Assembly (NCBI GenBank): GCA_027063755.1
Contig: JAMORD010000112.1
Coordinates: forward strand, 1 to 6,259
DNA from: a bacterium
GTDB taxonomy: Bacteria > Coprothermobacterota > Coprothermobacteria > Coprothermobacterales > JAADFF01
Reading direction: 5' to 3'
DNA: 6,259 bases
The notes below the pieces were generated by a model that was not told where the DNA came from, ran no database searches, and saw only the letters and a list, made by a program, of their open reading frames with translations. Made by a program: the position numbers and the translations under genes. Below, piece by piece: positions 1 to 5,948 of the stretch (its first letter is position 1; every line of letters starts with the position of its first letter).

Positions 1-159
1 CATATCCATATTGGCAAGATGTGTCTTCTCCTTGGCCTCTTCTACAGCATCTAAATAATATGGGATGGCAACCGCAATAAGAACAGAAAGAATTATCACA
101 ACAACAATAGACTCAATTAGAGAATATCCTCTCTGCCCTCTCTTAGAGATCCCAAACAA
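1..159 (-). CDS. Type IV prepilin-like protein, N-terminal part (cut by left edge)
   Basis: The first 53 codons are present and the frame is still open at base 1. The protein begins with a short basic leader (SKRGQRG), followed by YSLIES and then about 16 hydrophobic residues (IVVVIILSVLIAVAIP). This is the class III signal of type IV pilins and type II secretion pseudopilins. The prepilin peptidase would cut after Gly11, leaving Tyr at +1 and the conserved Glu at +5. After IPYY comes a charged helix (LDAVEEAKEK), as in the pilin alpha-1 stalk. The start is taken as TTG at 159-157: an in-frame TAA lies two codons upstream at 165-163, and no other usual start precedes the leader. A G-rich stretch (174-170) may act as a weak ribosome site. 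The gene overlaps the end of dtd by 17 bases, so it is probably translated by coupling. The C-terminal domain is off the window, so major pilin, minor pilin and pseudopilin cannot be told apart. Confidence 0.8.
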   Translation of the reverse strand, partial: MFGISKRGQRGYSLIESIVVVIILSVLIAVAIPYYLDAVEEAKEKTHLANMDM

Positions 160-607
160 TGTTTACCGGCCCCCAAGAAACTGCATCTATTTCCATATCG
201 GCACCAAAAGTTCCATGAATAAACGGTAATTTCTCAGCCTCCATAGCATGAATAAACATTTGTTCCAAACGAACATACAATTTCTCGGCCAGTTCTGGTT
301 TTAGTGCCTCTGTAAAAGATGGCCTTTTACCACGAGAGATATCTGCATATAAAGTAAAGTTGCTCACGAGGACCATACCACCTCTAATATCTTTTATGGA
401 TAAATTCATCTTTCCATTTTTATCGGGAAATACCCTAAGACCTATTAACTTATTAACAACCTTGGTAAACACTTTATCCCAATCACATCTTTCACCATCA
501 GCATTAGAAAAGCCTACATACACAACCAAACCTTTGTTAATAAAACCTTTATCCTCTCCATTTACTGTGAGAGATGCCTTAGAAACCCTCTGGATAATCA
601 TTCTCAT
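143..607 (-). CDS. dtd: D-aminoacyl-tRNA deacylase (DTD)
   Basis: This cytoplasmic homodimeric enzyme hydrolyses D-amino acids (and glycine mischarged on tRNA-Ala) from tRNA, keeping D-residues out of translation. At 154 residues it has the usual family length. It opens with the typical MR-(M)IIQRVSKASLTV strand, followed by GLVVYVGF, KVVNKLIGLRVFPD, GKMNLS and RGKRPSFTEA, all at the expected places. The active-site strand reads VSNFTLYAD (81-89), where most homologs have SQFTLxAD. The C-terminal Gly-cisPro motif reads SWGPVN (144-149) instead of NxGPVT; Gly146 and Pro147, which screen chirality, are kept. The start ATG overlaps the relA stop as ATGA, which indicates translational coupling. 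MR-initial sequences are usual in the family, so I prefer the first Met to Met3. A GGGGGAAG stretch lies upstream inside relA. The family call is firm; the altered SQ motif is the only oddity. Confidence 0.95.
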   Translation of the reverse strand: MRMIIQRVSKASLTVNGEDKGFINKGLVVYVGFSNADGERCDWDKVFTKVVNKLIGLRVFPDKNGKMNLSIKDIRGGMVLVSNFTLYADISRGKRPSFTEALKPELAEKLYVRLEQMFIHAMEAEKLPFIHGTFGADMEIDAVSWGPVNIVWDL

Positions 608-3039
608 CGTCTCATCTTCCCCCTTTTCACACGCTCAACTCCTCTAATTTTTAGTAGCTTTCTTCTGACAGCGTGGTATTCGCCAACATCTTTCAATGGT
701 ACCACAAGTTCTATTACAGTCATGCCATCGCGTTTACGGAAATATGTCTTTATACGGGAAATATTTTTATCAAAGGAAGCCAGTTCCTTAGCAATATCAA
801 GTAAAAGCCCTTTCCTATCCCATGTGTCAAGAATAAGCTTAGTCGGATAAGCTCCATCCGAATCCTTGAGATAATCCAGTTCATCCCAAGAAACCTTAAC
901 AAGCCTATCAGGATGAGCACTTTTCATAAGCCCCTTCAAGACAGGACAGCCTTTCTTGTGCACAACAATTCCTTTTCCCGTCGTCACCCAACCTACAATA
1001 TCCTCTCCAGGCAAAGGCTGACAACATGAAGCCCTTGAAAGATAAAAAGAAGTTTTTCTTTTTGTCTTCGGAGCATCCACAATATTTATTTCGGCATCTT
1101 TATTTTTTACAAATTCGCATAATCCCAAATCCCTTAATACATCTTTGACAAAATTGGTAATAGCAGAAGATACCATAGCCTCTATAGATTGACCTTTCCG
1201 ATCGGGCGATTTAACCCCCGATATAATCCCTTTTTTCAGTCGAGCCAATTTTATATACAGATCTTGTAAAGTCCACTTTTGGTTCGTATCTACAGCCTCT
1301 TTAAACTTGGCAATATCTACCCCTAACCTGTGCAACACTTTCTCAAGCAGTTGTTTACCTTCTCTAAGTTCTTCCTCTCTACGAAGTTTCCTGAAATAAC
1401 CGCGTATTTTGTCCCTTGCCCTACTACTTTTAACAAAATATAACCAATCCCTCTTAGGACCTTTAGCCGTTTTGGAAGTAATAATCTCCACCTGATCTCC
1501 AGATTGAAGCTGATAATCTAAGGGAACTAATTTACCATTTACCTTAGCAGCTGTACAACGGTGCCCTACTTCTGTATGAATTGCATAAGCAAAATCAACT
1601 GGTGTAGCACCTTCTGGCAGAAATATGGCCTGTCCTTTAGGAGTAAATACCATTATTTCATCGGCAAAGAGTTGTTGTTCTATCTCTTTGTGAAGAGGAT
1701 CTTCTCCCCATGTCTGGAAAATAGATGACAATTTTTCGCGCATGGCTTCAACAATTTTCAGTTCTTCTACAGTAACCTCTCCTTCTTTATAAGCCCAATG
1801 TGCTGCTACACCAAATTCTGCTTCTTTATGCATATCTATAGTTCGTATTTGCACTTCCAATGGCTCTCCTGCCCCATCAAAGATTGTAGTATGAAGAGAA
1901 CGATAGCCATTAGGCTTCGGACGACTAATAAAATCTTTAAATCTATCGGGTATGGAAGTGTACAAAGAGTGAACAACCCCTAATACCTGATAACACAACT
2001 CTGGGGGAACTTCTTCATCTTTTGGGGTTTCCCAATCAAGAATAACTCTCACCCCAACAAGATCATATATCTCATCAAACGACTTACCAAGGCTTTCCAT
2101 TTTCCTATAAATACTGGGGACACTCTTTACACGATATTTCACAATTGGAACAATACCATGTGGAGCCATAGCCTCAGCTGTATGAACTCGTATATTTTCT
2201 ATAACCTCTTTTATCTGTTCTCTCCGTCCCTTGATTTTATCTATGACCCTTTTACGAATAAACTCATATTCGTGGGGATAAAGTGTTTTAAAAGACAGTT
2301 TTTCAAGCTCGGTTTTTATCATATAGATACCGAGCCTCTGTGCCAGTGGCACATAAACTTCCATAGTCTCCCGTGCAATAATCTTTCTCTTCTCCTCAGG
2401 CATAAATATTATCGTTCGCATATTATGAAGTCTATCCGCAAGTTTCAAAAATGCCACACGAGGTTCTTGGGCTATATTAATAAGCAGCTTTCTAATGGCC
2501 TTTCTCTTAACCTGGGCTTTTGAAGCAACGATATTCTGATCATTTCTCTCACTGGCTGTAAGTTTTGTAACACCATCTACCATCTTGGCAACAAAGGTTC
2601 CAAATTTTTCCCTAATATCATCCAAACTAACATCGGGATTATCCTCTACACTATCATGAAGAAGTGCAGCTTGTATGGTAGAAACATCTGCTTGAAATTC
2701 AGACAGAATAATCGCAACGGCTACTGTGTGAACAATATAAGGCTCCCCACTCCTACGTTTTTGATAGCGATGCACCTTTTCCATGAAATTATAGGCTTTA
2801 AGTACTTCCTGAATATCACTGGAAGACATATAAGATAAGGCTTTAACTAATCTACTCCATAAAATCGCACTGTACAGTTTATACAAGTAGTCATCAAGCA
2901 AGTAGGCAGGTATATTAAACTTCGGAGTAGATACCTCAATATTTTCTGGTACTAAACGAGAAGGGATGCCTTCATATACAGGCATCCCTTCTTTTAACAC
3001 CTCTTTTATTTTATTAGAAGCGGACCATGCTGATAACAT
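604..3039 (-). CDS. relA: Bifunctional (p)ppGpp synthetase/hydrolase, RelA/SpoT (RSH) family
   Basis: Long RSH protein that makes (p)ppGpp from ATP and GDP/GTP and hydrolyses it, acting on the ribosome in the stringent response. The hydrolase domain (about 85-235) keeps the metal-site residues His104, HD 128-129, ED 132-133 and Asp202 in LADRLHNMRT. The synthetase domain (about 280-420) has Arg303, Lys305, Asp326, the NGYRSLHTT loop (Tyr379) and catalytic Glu395 in EVQIRT. RFKD at 366-369 is the RXKD form seen in bifunctional enzymes, not the EXDD of synthetase-only RelA. TGS follows at about 460-522 (His488), then a helical region, the Cys-rich zinc-finger-like segment (CC 672-673, VHKKGC to 698) and a C-terminal ACT domain (about 735-805). 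At 811 residues it is longer than the usual 720-750, mostly from about 55 extra N-terminal residues. The ATG start overlaps apt by 26 bases and has only a weak GAAAG site; GTG at codon 14 and ATG at codon 19 are alternatives. rel or spoT would be equally valid names. Confidence 0.95.
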   Translation of the reverse strand: MLSAWSASNKIKEVLKEGMPVYEGIPSRLVPENIEVSTPKFNIPAYLLDDYLYKLYSAILWSRLVKALSYMSSSDIQEVLKAYNFMEKVHRYQKRRSGEPYIVHTVAVAIILSEFQADVSTIQAALLHDSVEDNPDVSLDDIREKFGTFVAKMVDGVTKLTASERNDQNIVASKAQVKRKAIRKLLINIAQEPRVAFLKLADRLHNMRTIIFMPEEKRKIIARETMEVYVPLAQRLGIYMIKTELEKLSFKTLYPHEYEFIRKRVIDKIKGRREQIKEVIENIRVHTAEAMAPHGIVPIVKYRVKSVPSIYRKMESLGKSFDEIYDLVGVRVILDWETPKDEEVPPELCYQVLGVVHSLYTSIPDRFKDFISRPKPNGYRSLHTTIFDGAGEPLEVQIRTIDMHKEAEFGVAAHWAYKEGEVTVEELKIVEAMREKLSSIFQTWGEDPLHKEIEQQLFADEIMVFTPKGQAIFLPEGATPVDFAYAIHTEVGHRCTAAKVNGKLVPLDYQLQSGDQVEIITSKTAKGPKRDWLYFVKSSRARDKIRGYFRKLRREEELREGKQLLEKVLHRLGVDIAKFKEAVDTNQKWTLQDLYIKLARLKKGIISGVKSPDRKGQSIEAMVSSAITNFVKDVLRDLGLCEFVKNKDAEINIVDAPKTKRKTSFYLSRASCCQPLPGEDIVGWVTTGKGIVVHKKGCPVLKGLMKSAHPDRLVKVSWDELDYLKDSDGAYPTKLILDTWDRKGLLLDIAKELASFDKNISRIKTYFRKRDGMTVIELVVPLKDVGEYHAVRRKLLKIRGVERVKRGKMRR
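2959..2992 (-). repeat. Perfect 13-bp inverted repeat (hairpin) near the 5' end of relA
   Basis: The arms 2959-2971 and 2980-2992 are exact reverse complements (AGAAGGGATGCCT and AGGCATCCCTTCT) around an 8-base loop. In the relA mRNA this would be a 13-bp GC-containing hairpin covering codons 16-27, starting 22 bases after the apt stop. The 5' arm contains ATG codon 19 and the GAAGGG before it, so that alternative start would be buried when the hairpin forms. On the relA strand no U-run follows, so it is not a usual intrinsic terminator in the operon direction. The encoded peptide is itself a near repeat (EGMP, EGIP), which may partly explain the symmetry. A role in relA translation or mRNA processing is inference only. 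Confidence 0.6.
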
Positions 3040-3535
3040 TGTAATCTTTCAACTTCTCACGACCATGTAGGAATTCAAGCTCAACAAAGAATAAGAATCC
3101 TGCAACCTTACCACCAATCTTCTCAATAAGTTTGGCAGCATGGAGTGCTGTTCCACCTGTGGCAAGCACATCATCAACAATAATAACACTCTCACCTGGC
3201 TCCACAGAGTCAACATGAACCTCAATGCAATCAACCCCATATTCAAGATCATAACATTCACTCTCTTTGGTATAGGGAAGCTTACCTTTCTTTCGGAGCA
3301 TTATAAATCCCTTGCCAAGCTTGTAAGCAATAGGAGCACCAAAGACAAAACCACGGGACTCAATACCGGCAATCTTTGAAAACTCTATGCCATCAAGAGC
3401 AGAAGTCATCTCGTCTATTAAGAATTGATAGGCTTCTGCATGTTGAAGCACAGGTGTAATATCTTTAAAGAGAACACCTGGTTTCGGAAAATCAGGCACA
3501 TCTCTTATCAGTGCCTTTACTTCACCTATTGTCAC
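3014..3535 (-). CDS. apt: Adenine phosphoribosyltransferase
   Basis: Purine salvage enzyme converting adenine and PRPP to AMP and pyrophosphate in the cytoplasm. At 173 residues it has the standard Apt length. Visible signatures are the N-terminal IRDVPDFPKPGVLFKDITP (9-27), GIESRGFVFGAPIA (57-70), the flexible-loop region RKKGKLPYTKES (81-92), LEYGVD, the PRPP-binding motif VIIVDDVLATGGTA (117-130) with its paired Asp residues, and the C-terminal ELEFLHGREKL (152-162). The start is GTG at 3535, seven bases after a strong GGGGAGGAG site. A nearby ATG (3542-3540) is in another frame and stops after six codons. The gene lies 16 bases after secF and runs 26 bases into relA. Apt next to an RSH gene is a common arrangement in Firmicutes and other bacteria, and both act on purine nucleotide pools. 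Confidence 0.97.
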   Translation of the reverse strand: MTIGEVKALIRDVPDFPKPGVLFKDITPVLQHAEAYQFLIDEMTSALDGIEFSKIAGIESRGFVFGAPIAYKLGKGFIMLRKKGKLPYTKESECYDLEYGVDCIEVHVDSVEPGESVIIVDDVLATGGTALHAAKLIEKIGGKVAGFLFFVELEFLHGREKLKDYNVISMVRF

Positions 3536-3542
3536 CGTTCAT

Positions 3543-3551
3543 CTCCTCCCC
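3543..3551 (-). promoter_or_regulatory. Ribosome binding site of apt
   Basis: GGGGAGGAG begins immediately after the secF stop codon and lies 7 bases before the GTG at 3535. It supports GTG over the out-of-frame ATG that overlaps the spacer. Confidence 0.85.
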
Positions 3552-4487
3552 TTACTTTTTGGACTTTCTCTGTCCCTTCTTATTTCCCTGTCTCTTGGCC
3601 TGCCAGTTTCTAATATCTACAAGCAGAGGAGATGCTATAAAAATAGAAGAATATGTACCGGCAAGAATACCCACACTAAGCCCCAGACCATAAGAGAGAA
3701 GTAGCCTACCTCCAACTATAAGTAATGCCAGTGCGGCAAGCAGTGTTGTAACAGATGTGTTGAAAGATCTACGGAATGTAGACAATATAGACTTGTTAAC
3801 CAGCTGCTCAAACTGCATACCTCTATATATATGCTTGTTCTCACGAATTCTATCAAGTACAACAATTGTATCCATAACAGAATAACCTACAAGTATTAGC
3901 ACGACAGCAACAAACGAGCTGTCAATAGCCACCCTTGTCATAGCAAATACACCAAGCAATACAAGCACATCGTGAATCAGCGCTGCAATGGTAACAAGAC
4001 CATAGATAAATTCAAATCTTATACTTATATATATGAGAATCAAAACTAAGGCAATTATGGTAGCTGTAAATGCATTCCAAATTAATGTTTTTGCTACAGA
4101 TGGACCAACAAATTCTTGCCTAACGATCTGCTTAAAATCTGGAAGCGTCTTGACAAGATTAATGATTTTATCTCTCTCTTTACCGTTTGTAGCTTTAACC
4201 CTAAGCATCACAGTATTTTCAGGAGAGTCAACAGCCTTTACCTCAATCTTGCCATAACCGGCCTTCTGGAATGTCTCTCTAATAATCTGAAAATCGGGGG
4301 TCTTATTGAACTGAACTTCAAGAACAACACCACCGGTAAAGTCAACACCCAGATTAAAGGGTGCACCTATTGTTGCCATATTGATAATCATGGCAATGAT
4401 ACCTATGGCAATAACCGTTAGAGATATGGCGTAAAACCTTTTTCTATTTCCTACTATATTCCAATTTCCGACCTTAATAATTTCCAC
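3552..4487 (-). CDS. secF: Protein translocase subunit SecF
   Basis: Inner-membrane RND-type subunit that pairs with SecD and uses the ion motive force to pull secreted proteins off the SecYEG channel. The 311 residues fit the family. TM1 is at about 17-38, then LGVDFTGGVVLEVQF (46-60), the standard first-periplasmic-domain motif. A small extracytoplasmic domain (to about 130) follows, then five more membrane segments (about 137-157, 160-182, 190-212, 244-262, 266-289). The charged pair expected for ion coupling is present: Asp206 in GYSVMDT and Arg240 in TFRRSFNTSVTTL. GTYSSIFIASPLL is canonical, and the tail is very basic (KRQGNKKGQRKSKK). The usual Asn before the TM4 Asp is Met here (GYSVMDT, not GYSxNDT). 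The start is GTG at 4487; an in-frame TGA just upstream (4496-4494) rules out a longer form. It sits 16 bases after secD. Confidence 0.97.
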   Translation of the reverse strand: MEIIKVGNWNIVGNRKRFYAISLTVIAIGIIAMIINMATIGAPFNLGVDFTGGVVLEVQFNKTPDFQIIRETFQKAGYGKIEVKAVDSPENTVMLRVKATNGKERDKIINLVKTLPDFKQIVRQEFVGPSVAKTLIWNAFTATIIALVLILIYISIRFEFIYGLVTIAALIHDVLVLLGVFAMTRVAIDSSFVAVVLILVGYSVMDTIVVLDRIRENKHIYRGMQFEQLVNKSILSTFRRSFNTSVTTLLAALALLIVGGRLLLSYGLGLSVGILAGTYSSIFIASPLLVDIRNWQAKRQGNKKGQRKSKK

Positions 4488-4493
4488 CTTGCA

Positions 4494-4503
4494 TCACCTC
4501 TCC
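4494..4503 (-). promoter_or_regulatory. Ribosome binding site of secF
   Basis: GGAGAGGTGA directly follows the secD stop codon and lies 6 bases before the GTG start. It is close to the anti-16S consensus, as expected for keeping SecD and SecF in balance. Confidence 0.85.
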
Positions 4504-5868
4504 TTACGCTGCAGTAGTGCTCTGCTGAGTTTTCTTCCTTGCGGGAAGCATCTCCATCAAGCTCCTCAGCACCATGAGGGATGTAAACACACCTAAGATC
4601 GTACCTATAGCCAGGGTAATAGCAAAACCTCTGATGGTAGGAGCACCAAACCAGTAAAGAACAAGAGCGGAAATCAATGTAGATGCGTTAGAGTCAAGGA
4701 TAGTAGGTGTAGATCTGCTAAATGCCCTTCTTAGAGCCGTGCGCCAGCTCTTCCCTGCAGAAAGCTCTTCCTTAAGTCGCTCAAAGATAATAACAGAACC
4801 GTCAACAGCCATACCAACTGAGAGAATGATACCTCCAATACCCGGCAATGTCAAAACAGCCTGGAAGAGCACTAGTGTTGCAAGATCCATAATGAGGAAT
4901 ACAACAAGACCAATAGAAGAAATGAGTCCCCATAATCCATAATTCAAAGTCATCCAGATAACAACCAAGATAAACGCCAGAATACCAGCCCTTACACCGG
5001 CTTTAAGGGCATCTTCACCTATAGAAGGACCTACATATCTTACTTCCGCAATCTCAACACGGGCCGGCAATGCACCACCCTGCAACAAAGCTGCAAGTTT
5101 TTTCGCCTCATCAAGTGTAAATTTACCTGTAATAACAGCCTTTCCTCCTGTAATCACACTCTGAACAACAGGCGCACTGATAATTTTTCCATCAAGAACT
5201 ATAGGAATGGGTTTACCCAAATATTTACTTGTTATCTCGGCAAACTTCTTTGCTCCTTCATCATTAAACTCAAGATAGACAGCGTAATAAGCGCTGTTAT
5301 TCTGATCTATACCAGCATATGCCTTTACAAGATCTTTACCAGTAAGAAGCACCTGCTCACCTGTTGGATCTCTAAATTCAAGTACTGCAGGCTTACCAAG
5401 TAAATCTACAATATCGTCTGGTGTAAGATTACCACCTTTGATATCAAGTGGTATTTCCATAATAATTCTATTGGCAACAGCCTTATCACGGTATATAACA
5501 ACCTCACTAAGACCGAGTGCATTGACACGATTTTCAAGTACCTTAATGAGCTCATCTACTTCCTGTGGTGTTAGCTGTTTCTGAGTAGCTGTAGAAGCCG
5601 TCTCTAGTGGAAATGCCTCCAAAACAACATGAACACCACCCTTAATATCCAGACCATACCTTAGCCTTAAAGATGAGGATTTTTTTGTCTTACCCTCCGT
5701 GGTAGTAGAGGTTGAAGATGTTGGTGCAGAAGTACCTGTAAGATTTATAGTTGACTGTTCAACAGTGGGCTTGCTGCCAAAATCAATAACACCCAAGGCA
5801 ACAAGATCTACAAACAATGCAATCAAAACCAGAATAGTGACGATTGCAAGTCTCAGCCCCTTACTCAT
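4504..5868 (-). CDS. secD: Protein translocase subunit SecD
   Basis: Partner of SecF in Sec-dependent export, membrane-bound with a large extracytoplasmic P1 domain. At 454 residues it matches the shorter SecD form, not the roughly 615-residue E. coli one. TM1 is at 7-28. After a Ser/Thr-rich linker (39-66) comes YGLDIKGGVHVVLE (71-84), the family's D-x-x-GG motif. P1 then includes NRVNALGLSE (113-122) and the base and head subdomains, through GGALPARVEI (264-273). Five membrane segments follow (about 291-309, 313-335, 342-364, 393-410, 414-436). The TM4 aspartate needed for ion coupling is Asp356 in VDGSVIIFERLKEEL, where VDANV is usual. TILDSNASTLISAL and FAITLAIGTILGVFTS are typical. The ATG start has a very strong ribosome site. 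yajC, which usually precedes secD, is not between it and tgt. Confidence 0.97.
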   Translation of the reverse strand: MSKGLRLAIVTILVLIALFVDLVALGVIDFGSKPTVEQSTINLTGTSAPTSSTSTTTEGKTKKSSSLRLRYGLDIKGGVHVVLEAFPLETASTATQKQLTPQEVDELIKVLENRVNALGLSEVVIYRDKAVANRIIMEIPLDIKGGNLTPDDIVDLLGKPAVLEFRDPTGEQVLLTGKDLVKAYAGIDQNNSAYYAVYLEFNDEGAKKFAEITSKYLGKPIPIVLDGKIISAPVVQSVITGGKAVITGKFTLDEAKKLAALLQGGALPARVEIAEVRYVGPSIGEDALKAGVRAGILAFILVVIWMTLNYGLWGLISSIGLVVFLIMDLATLVLFQAVLTLPGIGGIILSVGMAVDGSVIIFERLKEELSAGKSWRTALRRAFSRSTPTILDSNASTLISALVLYWFGAPTIRGFAITLAIGTILGVFTSLMVLRSLMEMLPARKKTQQSTTAA

Positions 5869-5884
5869 AGCATCCTCCTCCTTT
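5869..5884 (-). promoter_or_regulatory. Ribosome binding site of secD
   Basis: AAAGGAGGAGG (5884-5874) followed by a 5-base spacer precedes ATG at 5868. It is the best Shine-Dalgarno match in the window and fixes the SecD start. Confidence 0.9.
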
Positions 5885-5919
5885 GCACATAACTAAATAA
5901 ATTGACACAGACTTTAGGT

Positions 5920-5948
5920 ATTATATCACTTTGCAGACCATCTTTCCA
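5920..5948 (-). promoter_or_regulatory. Candidate sigma-70-type promoter for the secD operon
   Basis: A perfect -10 hexamer TATAAT (5925-5920) lies just past the tgt stop. A 4-of-6 -35 match, TGGAAA (5948-5943), is 17 bases upstream inside the end of tgt. Initiation would fall around 5912-5914, leaving a leader of about 45 bases before secD. It could drive secD through the prepilin gene independently of tgt. A hexamer match in AT-rich DNA can arise by chance, so this is a candidate only. Confidence 0.4.

Noticed and set aside
360-647. 95-codon plus-strand open frame opposite dtd
   Set aside because: It is the reverse complement of a well-supported dtd gene, has no ribosome site or recognisable protein features, and looks like a shadow frame. 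The same holds for the other plus-strand frames across the window.
2959-2992. The relA hairpin as an intrinsic terminator
   Set aside because: In the operon direction the stem is followed by CGTTTAGTACC, not a U-run. On the plus strand a T-rich stretch (TTTTAACACCTCTTTTATTTT) does follow, but no plus-strand gene is there to terminate.
604-3039. Synthetase-only RelA of the E. coli type with a dead hydrolase
   Set aside because: The hydrolase metal and catalytic residues (His104, HD 128-129, ED 132-133, Asp202) are intact, and the synthetase has RFKD instead of EXDD, so a bifunctional enzyme is expected.
3049-3261. 70-codon minus-strand frame inside apt
   Set aside because: It lies in another frame of apt, whose PRPP motif and C-terminal signatures cover the same bases; its Leu-rich translation matches nothing I recognise.
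5902-5930. Plus-strand promoter from a perfect TTGACA at 5902-5907
   Set aside because: No good -10 hexamer lies 16-18 bases downstream (TATCAC at best), and transcription would only be antisense to tgt.
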